A stretch of DNA of 6,423 nucleotides from Candidatus Cloacimonadota bacterium (GTDB lineage Bacteria; Cloacimonadota; Cloacimonadia; Cloacimonadales; Cloacimonadaceae): NCBI GenBank assembly GCA_017996595.1, contig JAGOGT010000071.1:1-6423 (forward strand), in the 5' to 3' direction. The translations under genes were made by a program, and so were the position numbers. The stretch's first letter is position 1; each line of letters opens with the position of its first letter. The notes under the pieces are model-generated. The model did not search any database. It had not been told where the DNA came from and worked only from the letters and a program-made list of their open reading frames with translations. Positions 1 to 6,423 of this stretch are shown in pieces.

Positions 1-2
1 GC

Positions 3-227
3 TTTAAGCACTTCAAAGGGATTACCATGGAGGATGGCTCTCGCATTGGCGTGAATGCCACCATCCTTCCCGGAAAGACGATCCATGCCGATGGCACTGT
101 GGCCGCCGGAGCAGTGGTTACCAGAGACGTTCCTGCCAGAACCATCGTAGCCGGCAACCCTGCCAAGCCCTTCCGGGAAGTGGCTAAGAATCAACTGCTA
201 AAAAACAATCTGGATACAAAAAAATGA
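3..227 (+). CDS. Hexapeptide-repeat (left-handed beta-helix) acyltransferase, C-terminal fragment
   Basis: This is the C-terminal end of an O- or N-acyltransferase of the LbH/WbbJ-like type, which usually transfers an acetyl group from acetyl-CoA to a sugar or sugar nucleotide in the cytoplasm. The reading frame is open to the left edge, so the true start lies outside the window; the ATG at 27 is internal to the fold and should not be taken as the start. The visible protein shows imperfect hexapeptide turns ([13 protein letters not shown], then [15 protein letters not shown]) followed by the closing signature TIVAGNPAK, which is typical of this family near the C-terminus. A short Lys/Asn-rich tail follows. 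The stop overlaps the start of the glycosyltransferase gene (ATGA, 224-227), suggesting translational coupling and a shared role in surface-glycan synthesis. The acceptor substrate cannot be told from this fragment. Confidence 0.85.
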   Translation, partial: FKHFKGITMEDGSRIGVNATILPGKTIHADGTVAAGAVVTRDVPARTIVAGNPAKPFREVAKNQLLKNNLDTKK

Positions 228-940
228 AAACCCTACTGATAATACCCACCTATAACGAGATCGATAATATCGAAAAACTGCTGGAGATCGTGCTGGCTCT
301 GGATGACAATATCGAAGTGCTGATCGTGGATGACAATTCTCCCGATGGCACCGCCTTGCGCGTGCGCTTCATGCAAAGCACGCAGCCACGATTGCACCTT
401 TTGGAACGTCCCGGAAAGATGGGCTTGGGCTCTGCCTATGTGGCAGGATTCAAATATGCTTTGCAGCGGGACTTTGAATATATCATGGAAATGGATGCCG
501 ATTTTTCGCATAATCCTGAGGACGTTCCCAGACTGATCGAAGCTGCCAAAAGCCGCGATCTGGTGATCGGCAGCAGATATTGCAACGGCGTGAATATCAT
601 CAATTGGCCTTTTAAACGCCTGTTGATCAGCTATTTCGCTTCAAAATACGTCCGCGTGATCACTGGCATGCCTATCAAAGACCCCACCGGCGGATTCAAG
701 TGCTTCAATCGCAAAGTACTGCAAAGCATTGATCTGGATAAGATTCTTTCCGATGGCTATGCCTTCCAGATTGAGATGAATTTCCGTGCCTGGGTGAAAG
801 GATTCAGAATCAAAGAGATCCCCATTGTTTTTACAGAACGCATCAATGGCCATTCCAAGATGAGCCGTCATATCGTTTGGGAAGCAGCCTGGATGGTGTG
901 GCATCTGCAATTGCTGAAGCTGCTGGGACGTTTGAAATAA
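224..940 (+). CDS. Family 2 glycosyltransferase, polyprenyl-phosphate mannosyltransferase (DPM1) type
   Basis: Predicted to transfer a hexose, probably mannose or glucose, from a nucleotide sugar to a polyprenyl phosphate on the cytoplasmic face of the membrane. The 238-residue protein is a single GT-A domain. It has the N-terminal nucleotide-binding start LLIIPTYNE (4-12), DDNSPDGT (36-43), the metal-binding DAD in DADFSH (91-96), GSRY (116-119), the acceptor-side DPTGGFKCF (153-161), [10 protein letters not shown] (176-185) and a late [12 protein letters not shown] (203-214). These are the hallmarks of the DPM1/Ppm1 catalytic domain. No C-terminal membrane helices or GtrA-like domain follow, so it is the short soluble or peripheral form, and the length is normal for that form. 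The start is fixed by the ATGA overlap with the acyltransferase; no clear Shine-Dalgarno sequence precedes it. Family is secure; the exact sugar is inferred. Confidence 0.9.
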   Translation: MKTLLIIPTYNEIDNIEKLLEIVLALDDNIEVLIVDDNSPDGTALRVRFMQSTQPRLHLLERPGKMGLGSAYVAGFKYALQRDFEYIMEMDADFSHNPEDVPRLIEAAKSRDLVIGSRYCNGVNIINWPFKRLLISYFASKYVRVITGMPIKDPTGGFKCFNRKVLQSIDLDKILSDGYAFQIEMNFRAWVKGFRIKEIPIVFTERINGHSKMSRHIVWEAAWMVWHLQLLKLLGRLK

Positions 941-949
941 GAAACATTT

Positions 950-954
950 AGGAG
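950..954 (+). promoter_or_regulatory. Ribosome binding site for the exported hypothetical protein
   Basis: AGGAG lies 7 bases before the ATG at 962 but only 1 base before an in-frame TTG at 956. The spacing therefore favours ATG 962 as the real start. It is the clearest Shine-Dalgarno sequence in the left block. Confidence 0.75.
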
Positions 955-961
955 TTTGAAA

Positions 962-1420
962 ATGATAAAACCGATCCACATCCTGATCCTGATCGCGTTG
1001 CTGCTCCCCCTTTTGGGGATGACCACACCGCGGGTTTACGTGCAAAAACTGGTGCTGGATAATGGCAAGAATCCGCTGATAACCTGGGATGAAGGCAAAA
1101 GTGCCAAGGAATATTACCTGAAAGCCTGGATCAATACCCGCCCCGAGGAAGTGGTTACCACGGATAAAAGTCCCATCCATACGGTTGCCATCAAGCAGGT
1201 TGGTAATGGCAAAAACTTTCCTTTCACCGTGGTGGCATCGCTCAATCTGGGTAATTTCCCCTCCCAATGGCAATCCGGAGAAATCATCCATATGGAACTG
1301 AAGCACCTGAAAAGCGGCAAGAAAATCAGCTGGAGAATGCCCATTCCCGCGGGAACGGCATTGATAAAGCAATTGGATAAGCCCATCACCATCCCCCCCT
1401 ATACCAAAAAAGTAAAATAA
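962..1420 (+). CDS. Predicted exported protein of unknown function
   Basis: I do not recognise this 152-residue protein. It begins with a short basic start (MIKP) and a strongly hydrophobic stretch at about residues 6-19, consistent with a Sec signal peptide or an N-terminal anchor. There is no lipobox cysteine, and cleavage might fall around residues 20-22. The remaining ~130 residues alternate polar and hydrophobic positions, as in a beta-rich domain, with conserved-looking aromatic and Gly features: ITWDEG (40-45), YYLKAWI (51-57), FPSQWQSGE (99-107), LKSGKKISWRMPIPAG (116-131) and a tail IPPYTKK (144-150). No catalytic motif or cysteine is seen. Start ATG 962 is preferred over TTG 956 because of the ribosome binding site at 950-954. 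It lies 21 bases after the glycosyltransferase and 4 bases before ruvB, so it is probably co-transcribed. A periplasmic or envelope role is inference from the signal-like segment and neighbours. Confidence 0.75.
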   Translation: MIKPIHILILIALLLPLLGMTTPRVYVQKLVLDNGKNPLITWDEGKSAKEYYLKAWINTRPEEVVTTDKSPIHTVAIKQVGNGKNFPFTVVASLNLGNFPSQWQSGEIIHMELKHLKSGKKISWRMPIPAGTALIKQLDKPITIPPYTKKVK

Positions 1421-1424
1421 GTAA

Positions 1425-2441
1425 ATGCTGGAACGCATCAATAATCCCGTGCTGCAAAGCGAGGACAATGAATTTGACAGAGCTCTGAGGCCCAAAACCC
1501 TGGCGGAATTTATCGGCCAGAACCACCTTAAAGAGCTTCTGGAGATTAGCATCAAAGCCGCACAGATGCGGGGCGAAGCTCTGGATCACGTGCTTTTCTA
1601 TGGCCCTCCCGGCTTGGGGAAAACCACTCTGGCAAGCATCATTGCCCGCGAATTGGGGGTGAATATCACCGTTTCCAGCGGGCCGGTGATCGAAAAACCT
1701 TCCGATCTGGCAGGGATTTTAACCAATCTGGGACGCCATGAAGCCCTGTTTATCGATGAAATCCACCGCCTCTCCCATGTGATCGAGGAATACATCTATC
1801 CCGCCATGGAAGATTATGAAATGGAGATTATTCTGGATAGCGGCCCCAGCTCCCGCACCCTGAAGATTCCCATCGAGCATTTCACTCTGATAGGAGCAAC
1901 CACCCGAGCAGGCTTGCTTACTCCCCCACTCCGGGATCGCTTTGGAATCGTGCTGAGGCTGGATTATTATGACTTGGAATCCATCAGCCAGATTATCCGC
2001 CGTTCTGCCAGGCTGCTGAATATCCCTGCTGACGATGAAGGGGTGGCAGAACTGGCACGCCGCAGCAGAGGCACGCCACGCATTGCCAATCGTTTGCTGC
2101 GCCGAACCCGTGATTATGCGCAGATCAAGGGAAAGGGCATCATCGATCTGGATATCGCTCTGGCCGCGCTGCAAATGCTGCAGGTGGATCATGCAGGCCT
2201 GGATGAGATGGATAAACGCATCCTCAGTACCATCATCGAATATTACCGTGGCGGCCCCGTAGGCATAAAAACCATCGCTACTGCCATCGGTGAGGATGCC
2301 GGCACTATCGAAGAAATCTTCGAGCCCTATCTGGTGCAGCAGGGATTTCTGGAGCGAAGCCCGCAGGGACGTAAGGCTACCATCAAGGCTTACCGCCATC
2401 TGGGGCTGGAGCCTGCGCATGATCAAAGCGAGATCTTCTAA
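1425..2441 (+). CDS. ruvB: Holliday junction branch migration DNA helicase RuvB
   Basis: RuvB is the hexameric AAA+ motor that, with RuvA, drives branch migration of Holliday junctions during recombinational repair, before RuvC cuts them. The 338-residue length is normal for the family. The N-terminus carries RPKTLAEFIGQ (22-32). Walker A is GPPGLGKTT (60-68) and Walker B is LFIDEIH (108-114). The hairpin that contacts RuvA falls at about 133-148. Sensor 1 is GATTRAG (157-163), followed by LRDRFGI (169-175) with arginine finger R170, and sensor 2 is GTPR (216-219). The C-terminal winged helix (about 262-325) contains GGPVGIKTIA and the DNA-binding RSPQGR (311-316). All key residues are present. 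The start has no clear Shine-Dalgarno sequence but matches the usual RuvB N-terminus. The gene sits 4 bases after the exported protein and 9 bases before the flippase, without ruvA or ruvC next to it. Confidence 0.98.
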   Translation: MLERINNPVLQSEDNEFDRALRPKTLAEFIGQNHLKELLEISIKAAQMRGEALDHVLFYGPPGLGKTTLASIIARELGVNITVSSGPVIEKPSDLAGILTNLGRHEALFIDEIHRLSHVIEEYIYPAMEDYEMEIILDSGPSSRTLKIPIEHFTLIGATTRAGLLTPPLRDRFGIVLRLDYYDLESISQIIRRSARLLNIPADDEGVAELARRSRGTPRIANRLLRRTRDYAQIKGKGIIDLDIALAALQMLQVDHAGLDEMDKRILSTIIEYYRGGPVGIKTIATAIGEDAGTIEEIFEPYLVQQGFLERSPQGRKATIKAYRHLGLEPAHDQSEIF

Positions 2442-2450
2442 TATAGCTCT

Positions 2451-3881
2451 ATGAATAGCGCCATCGTGATGCACGGCATCCGCTGGAATCTGGTTACCAC
2501 TGTTATTCGCAGGGGTTTCAGCCTGGTTTTCCTCTTCTTTCTGGCCAGCTGGCTTTCCCAAAGCGATCTGGGCATATATCGCACCTATAGCCTCATCCTC
2601 ACCATTGCCGCAGTTTTTGCTATATTGGGGCTGGATTCCAATTACATCACCGGAAAGAAGCTACAGCGGCTAAATCTCTTTGCCTTTGCGCAGATAGGCA
2701 CAGCCTTGGGCCTGCTGGTAAGCCTGATCTTAGCTCTATCTTCTGCCTGGCTGGCAAAGCTGTATAATAGCCCGGAGCTTTGCCCCATCCTGCGCTTTAC
2801 CTCGCTGTTTGTGCTGGTGGAAGTGCTACGCAGACTGCTGAGAAGCTATGCGCAAACCAGGCTTAAGTTCCGCGAACTGGCCCTGGGAGAAACCTGGAAC
2901 GTGCTTTTCTACTGTGTGGCTGGGCTTGTCGCCATCTATTTTATTCGCAAAGTATGGGTGTATGTAGTGTTTTTTTACCTGGGAAACCTGGTGGAAACGC
3001 TGTACCTGTACTGTGTTTTACCCCCTCTTCCCTATCTTAAGTTAAGGCGTATATGGTCTCTTAAGTGGCTTGGTTACAGCCTTGGAGTGCTGAAACGCTA
3101 TCGTAATTTCCTGGCCAATGTAAGCATCATCCGGCTGCTGAATAACTACGCCGGAAATGCTCCCATCCTCTTTTTGGGCACCATGGTGAGCGCAGCCCTG
3201 ATGGGACAGTATTTCTTTGCCACGCAGTTGATTGGAGTGCCGGTGATGATGTTCACTCTGGCCGTGGGACAGGTTTTCTATCCGGTTTTTGCCCAAAGCC
3301 TGCCAGAGCGTTCCCTGCAAAGCATCAGCAGTTACACCCGCTTGATTTTGGGGCTGGGAATCCCGATACTTCTTGGCTACGGCTTACTCATCTCGCACTT
3401 GCTGCCTCATTTCTTTGGCGGTAAGTGGAACGACTCTCTGCCTTTGATGATCTACCTGATCCCCTTCTTTGGCAGCGGCATGCTAAATGATCCCATCAGC
3501 GCCATCCCCTTTGTATGCCGCAAACCGCATCTGGAACTGGTCTGGAACGTTGTTTCCCTGGGCTTGAGGCTGCTGGCCCTGGCCTGGGGCATGCGTTTCG
3601 GTTTCCCGATTGCCATATTGCTATTCAGCCTGGTGAGTGCGCTCATGAATCTGGCTTTCTACATCATGTCCCTCATCCTGCTGAAAGCCAATCTGCGGGA
3701 GGCCACTTTACAGCTTCTGGCCTGGAGCGCAGGGCTATTAATCCTGATCGCATTGCTGCTGCCCTTGGGTAATTTCCCCCTGGCCTGGCTGTGGCAGTTG
3801 CTCCTGATTGCCCTCTATATTCTCTGTGTATTGGCGGTTTCCAAAGCTACCTATGGAGATTTTAAGAGGCTCTTCCGATGA
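2451..3881 (+). CDS. MOP-superfamily polysaccharide flippase (Wzx-like)
   Basis: Predicted inner-membrane flippase that moves lipid-linked sugar units from the cytoplasmic to the periplasmic face. The 476-residue protein is hydrophobic throughout, with roughly 12-14 membrane segments by eye, for example near 13-33, 42-62, 76-98, 148-165, 168-188, 235-255, 258-278, 297-317, 362-380, 384-410, 421-440 and 443-463. The N-terminal pattern (FLASWLSQSDLGIYRTYS, 30-47), with a 'lose/stay in step' amphipathic first helix, and FFGGKWNDSLPLM (321-333) in the second half are typical of Wzx/RfbX-type proteins. A short basic C-terminal tail follows. There is no obvious Shine-Dalgarno sequence, and the ATG at 2469 is an alternative start six codons later. 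Its stop overlaps the next start (ATGA). MurJ is a less likely alternative because of the sequence pattern and the glycan-gene context. The transported glycan is unknown. Confidence 0.85.
   Translation: MNSAIVMHGIRWNLVTTVIRRGFSLVFLFFLASWLSQSDLGIYRTYSLILTIAAVFAILGLDSNYITGKKLQRLNLFAFAQIGTALGLLVSLILALSSAWLAKLYNSPELCPILRFTSLFVLVEVLRRLLRSYAQTRLKFRELALGETWNVLFYCVAGLVAIYFIRKVWVYVVFFYLGNLVETLYLYCVLPPLPYLKLRRIWSLKWLGYSLGVLKRYRNFLANVSIIRLLNNYAGNAPILFLGTMVSAALMGQYFFATQLIGVPVMMFTLAVGQVFYPVFAQSLPERSLQSISSYTRLILGLGIPILLGYGLLISHLLPHFFGGKWNDSLPLMIYLIPFFGSGMLNDPISAIPFVCRKPHLELVWNVVSLGLRLLALAWGMRFGFPIAILLFSLVSALMNLAFYIMSLILLKANLREATLQLLAWSAGLLILIALLLPLGNFPLAWLWQLLLIALYILCVLAVSKATYGDFKRLFR
3864..3869 (+). promoter_or_regulatory. 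Ribosome binding site for the deacetylase-like gene, inside the flippase gene
   Basis: AAGAGG lies 8 bases before the ATG at 3878, within the last codons of the flippase. Together with the ATGA stop/start overlap it supports this start and translational coupling of the two genes. Confidence 0.6.
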
Positions 3882-4663
3882 CAGCCAAGCTCTTCAGCAA
3901 AGCCCTTTACAAGCTTCCCAATCTCTTCTGGCCGCTGCATAACCTGAAAGAATATGCCCTTATTCTCGATACGGCCATCAATAGTGGCTACCACTTTGTA
4001 ACCCTGGGCGAACTAAATGCAGGCAGCACTTGCTCCGATAGGCCCTTCATGATCCTGCGTCATGACATCGATACCCACCCAGAAGGAGCCTTGCGTTTTG
4101 CCGAAATCGAGGAATCCAGAGGGATAAGGGCAACATATTTCTTCCGTATTAGTACCTGGCATCCCCAGCTTCAAAATCTGCTGAACAGGCGTGGACATGA
4201 GGTAGGCTATCACTTCGAAGAGCTAAGCGCCTATGCCGTAAAGAATCACCTCAAGGACAAGCAGAGGGTTTTGCAGCAGCTGCCTCAGATCAAAGCAGAT
4301 TTTATCAGTAACCTATCGCAGCTACGCCTCAGCGTGGATTTTGAGATCAAGGCCTTCGCCGCGCATGGAGATTTCGCCTATCGCACGCTGGACTTGGGAA
4401 ATCGCCTGTTCATGAAGGATGAAGCCCTAAGAAAGGATTGCGGCATTGCCTACGAAGCCTACGATGAAGCTCTGGTAACAGCTTACCAAAACCACATCAG
4501 CGATAAACCTGCCCCGCAGAATTTCTACCCCTTTTCGCCCCTAAACTGCATTGCCCGACAAGAGCATCTTCTGTTCTTAACTCATCCCCGGTGGTGGATT
4601 GCCAACCCTATTGGCAACCTTCGCTCCGATTGGAAAGGATACTACCGCCAACTCCGCTGGTAA
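3878..4663 (+). CDS. NodB-fold polysaccharide deacetylase-like protein (divergent CE4)
   Basis: This 261-residue protein resembles the divergent polysaccharide-deacetylase group whose first motif is HD[VI]D in place of the classical TFDD. Visible features are FMILRHDIDTHPEGALRFAEIEE (57-79 in part: HDID at 62-65), the strand-turn GIRATYFFR (82-90), GHEVGYHFEE (106-115), AAHGD (161-165) and THPRWW (235-240). D63/D65, H112 and one of the later histidines could form the metal and catalytic site by analogy with NodB. The classical second motif H-x3-H is not present; only H112 remains in GYHFEE. No signal peptide or membrane helix is seen, so it appears cytoplasmic. That suggests action on a nucleotide- or lipid-linked sugar before flipping. 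It ends in a tandem TAATAA. Activity on N-acetyl groups is inference from fold and neighbours; another hydrolase or a non-enzymatic role is possible. Confidence 0.7.
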   Translation: MTAKLFSKALYKLPNLFWPLHNLKEYALILDTAINSGYHFVTLGELNAGSTCSDRPFMILRHDIDTHPEGALRFAEIEESRGIRATYFFRISTWHPQLQNLLNRRGHEVGYHFEELSAYAVKNHLKDKQRVLQQLPQIKADFISNLSQLRLSVDFEIKAFAAHGDFAYRTLDLGNRLFMKDEALRKDCGIAYEAYDEALVTAYQNHISDKPAPQNFYPFSPLNCIARQEHLLFLTHPRWWIANPIGNLRSDWKGYYRQLRW

Positions 4664-4669
4664 TAAACG

Positions 4670-5650
4670 CTAAAACATAGCATCCAGCAGCACCTCCAGA
4701 TCCAGCTCGCCCAGGTAGCTTTGATAATCCACCTGCCTTAGCTTGGAAGCCAACCCCTCCCTCTGATGCTCTATACCGCAAAGGGCTGCTTCCAGTTCCC
4801 CCACTTCCAGGTCACTAAAGAAATCGCCATAGATCTTCAGTCCCGTGATCATGCCTTTCTGCACTTCCAGAAACAGCTCGATGTTGCCGCTTTTACTGCG
4901 CACATTGTGCTGCAGATTATACTTGGGTGAATTGCCGTAGTTCCACTGCCAGGTATCGTATTTCTCCTGCACCAATTGCTCAATGGCAGCCTTATCGCCC
5001 TCGGAATAGTCATAATCCCGCACTTCGGGATAGCTCTGGTGGATCTTGGCTCGCACCAGATAGATAAATTCCTCCAGACTCAGAGGGCTCTGCAGGTGCT
5101 CGCTTACATTGGTAACTCTGGCGCTGATGGATTTCACAGCCTTGTCGCTGAATTTCTCCGGCTTAGCGTTAAGCGCCTTGCTCAGATCGCCAATCTTACT
5201 GCTGAAAAGGATGGTGCCATGCTGCAACACTTTGTTCCCGATCTGGGTTCGTGCGTTGCCAGAGAACTTTTTCCCCTCGATGGTAAGATCATTGCGTCCC
5301 TGCAGCATTGCCTGCACTCCCAGTTCGTTCAGAACTTGCAGCACAGGCAGCGTGTAGCGTTCAAAGCCGCGATCCTTATCCCCCAGGCTATTCATAATAA
5401 ACGAGAAATTCAGGTTTCCCGGATCATGAAACACGCTTCCTCCGCCGGTTAAACGCCGCACCACCGGAATCCTGTTTTCTCTCACCCAATCCGTATTGAT
5501 CTCTGCCAGGGTGTTTTGATGCTTACCCACGATAATGCTGGGATCATTTATGTACAGCAGGAATACATCCTCTGCAAAGTTACCCAGCAGGTATTCCTCG
5601 CTGGCGATATTAAAGGGCGCGTAGCGTGAAGGACTGAGGATGGATAGCAT
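4670..5650 (-). CDS. lplA: Lipoate-protein ligase A
   Basis: Predicted cytoplasmic enzyme that activates free lipoate with ATP to lipoyl-AMP and attaches it to the lysine of lipoyl domains, such as the glycine-cleavage H protein or 2-oxoacid dehydrogenase E2. The 326-residue protein has the biotin/lipoate ligase fold: RRLTGGGSVFHD (65-76), the lipoate and adenylate-binding signature; NDLTIEGKKFSGNA (120-133), with K128 aligning to the catalytic lysine (K133) of E. coli LplA; and HGTILF (144-149). A C-terminal segment (about 235-326) fits the accessory domain of full-length LplA, so the protein should carry out both half-reactions without a separate LplB. The start overlaps the upstream peptidase stop by one base (TGATG), suggesting coupling. 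Its stop is 6 bases from the convergent deacetylase stop. An octanoyltransferase is less likely because of the accessory domain. Confidence 0.93.
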   Translation of the reverse strand: MLSILSPSRYAPFNIASEEYLLGNFAEDVFLLYINDPSIIVGKHQNTLAEINTDWVRENRIPVVRRLTGGGSVFHDPGNLNFSFIMNSLGDKDRGFERYTLPVLQVLNELGVQAMLQGRNDLTIEGKKFSGNARTQIGNKVLQHGTILFSSKIGDLSKALNAKPEKFSDKAVKSISARVTNVSEHLQSPLSLEEFIYLVRAKIHQSYPEVRDYDYSEGDKAAIEQLVQEKYDTWQWNYGNSPKYNLQHNVRSKSGNIELFLEVQKGMITGLKIYGDFFSDLEVGELEAALCGIEHQREGLASKLRQVDYQSYLGELDLEVLLDAMF

Positions 5651-6423
5651 CAGTTCTTATCCAGGCTCTCCAGCTCCTGCTTCACAAAATCCACCAGTTC
5701 GCGGATGCGCGCTTCGGAGAAATCGAACTTAATCCCCGCCGTCTCATAAATCTGCTTCACTGGCTTGCTATAGCCCAAAGCCAGGAAATTCTGGTATTGC
5801 TGCAGCGCTTTGTCCCGATCCTTACGGAAATTCATGTAGATAGACAGAGCGCCAAGCTGTGCCATGCCGTATTCAATGTAATAGAAAGGTACTTCAAAGA
5901 TGTGCAGTTGCATCGTCCAGCCTACTTTGCGCAGGTGCTCCAGTCCGCTCCAATCCACATCCGGCATGAAACGCCGATGCAAGTCCAGATAAGCCTCATA
6001 GCGTTCTTGTGCACTGTGCCCGGGGTGCAGGTACACCCAATGCTGATAGGCATCCACGATCATGCACCAGGGCAGGAAGGTGAGAGTCCCCTCCAGTTGA
6101 TCGCGCTTGGCTTTGCGTAAATCCGTGGGGTCTGTGTAAAATTCATCCCAATAGTTCATGGTGAGCATTTCCATGCTCATGGAAGCAAGCTCCGCCACTT
6201 CCGAAGGCGTTTCCAGATATTGCGCAATCTTGATCCCCGCAGCGGCCGCACTGTGCATGGCGTGTCCTGATTCATGCAGCAGGGTAACTACGTCGTTATG
6301 AAGCTTCACATGGTTCATAAAGATAAAGGAGCTTGCCAGATTGCCGATGCTGCTATTATATCCTCCGGGGGCTTTGCCCTTGCGGTTTTCCAGGTCCAGC
6401 ATGCCACTATTGTTCATCATCTC
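5650..6423 (-). CDS. M3-family oligoendopeptidase, C-terminal part (N-terminus beyond window)
   Basis: Zinc metallopeptidase of the M3B (oligoendopeptidase F-like) family, which cleaves short peptides, usually in the cytoplasm. The frame is open to the right edge, and the 257 visible residues are less than half of the ~560-600 usual for the family; the Met codons near 6415-6420 are internal. Counting from the first visible residue, GKAPGGYN is at 16-23, the zinc motif HESGH at 50-54 (codons 6276-6262) and the likely third zinc ligand is E71 in LETPSEVAEL. YIEYGMAQLGA (182-192) supplies the substrate-side tyrosines. The IEYGMAQLGA wording is closer to the M3 group often labelled 'not PepF' than to classical PepF, so no symbol is given. 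The stop overlaps the lplA start by one base. The visible part is intact and should be catalytically competent. Confidence 0.93.
   Translation of the reverse strand, partial: EMMNNSGMLDLENRKGKAPGGYNSSIGNLASSFIFMNHVKLHNDVVTLLHESGHAMHSAAAAGIKIAQYLETPSEVAELASMSMEMLTMNYWDEFYTDPTDLRKAKRDQLEGTLTFLPWCMIVDAYQHWVYLHPGHSAQERYEAYLDLHRRFMPDVDWSGLEHLRKVGWTMQLHIFEVPFYYIEYGMAQLGALSIYMNFRKDRDKALQQYQNFLALGYSKPVKQIYETAGIKFDFSEARIRELVDFVKQELESLDKN

Noticed and set aside
27..227. Complete small 66-residue acyltransferase-like protein starting at ATG 27
   Set aside because: The frame is open upstream to the window edge with sensible coding (FKHFKGIT), and 66 residues would be too short for a beta-helix acyltransferase.
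956..964. TTG at 956 as start of the exported protein
   Set aside because: It is only one base after the AGGAG sequence, too close for initiation, while ATG 962 has a 7-base spacing.
641..1555. Long antisense open frame (304 codons) across the glycosyltransferase end, the exported protein and the ruvB start
   Set aside because: It spans three well-supported + strand genes and their gaps, and its translation is rich in Cys, His, Gln and Phe with no recognisable domain. It looks like a shadow of biased codon use.
1719..2561. Antisense open frame (280 codons) over ruvB and the flippase start
   Set aside because: It lies opposite conserved RuvB motifs, is low in recognisable structure and has no domain, so it is a shadow frame.
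4656..4688. Inverted repeat GCTGG/CCAGC as a bidirectional terminator
   Set aside because: The stem is only 5 bp with a 23-base loop and no T-run on either strand.
4976..5452. + strand open frame (158 codons) opposite lplA
   Set aside because: It lies opposite the conserved lipoate-ligase motifs and shows no domain or ribosome binding site.

Overview
The window looks like ordinary bacterial chromosome, about 50% GC by eye, packed with genes and with no intergenic gap longer than about 21 bases. The mix of genes points to a Gram-negative-type, anaerobe-like bacterium: a polyprenyl-phosphate sugar transferase, a MOP-family flippase, a NodB-like deacetylase, RuvB, a lipoate ligase and an M3 oligopeptidase. 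The general style reminds me of the FCB group, possibly Cloacimonadota, but this is an impression from protein style only and no marker gene here settles it.

Left block, + strand, 3-4663. Six genes run head to tail: the C-terminal end of a hexapeptide-repeat acyltransferase; a DPM1-type family 2 glycosyltransferase (ATGA overlap with the gene before it); a small exported protein of unknown function; ruvB; a polytopic MOP/Wzx-type flippase; and a NodB-fold polysaccharide deacetylase-like protein (ATGA overlap with the flippase). Gaps of -4, 21, 4, 9 and -4 bases suggest one transcription unit. Apart from ruvB and the unknown exported protein, the block fits assembly, modification and export of a cell-surface glycan. 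RuvB, the Holliday-junction branch-migration motor, is the functional outlier and has neither ruvA nor ruvC beside it in this window.

Right block, - strand, 6423-4670. An M3-family metallopeptidase (N-terminal half beyond the window edge) is followed by lplA, with a one-base TGATG overlap, so these two are probably co-transcribed. The two blocks converge at 4663/4670 with only 6 bases between the stop codons and no recognisable intrinsic terminator.

I saw no tRNA, rRNA, CRISPR array, insertion sequence, riboswitch or convincing promoter. All predicted genes look intact except the two cut by the window edges. I found no strong case for an undescribed system. The items most worth following are the unknown exported protein just upstream of ruvB, the divergent metal-site motifs of the deacetylase-like protein, and the odd placement of ruvB.
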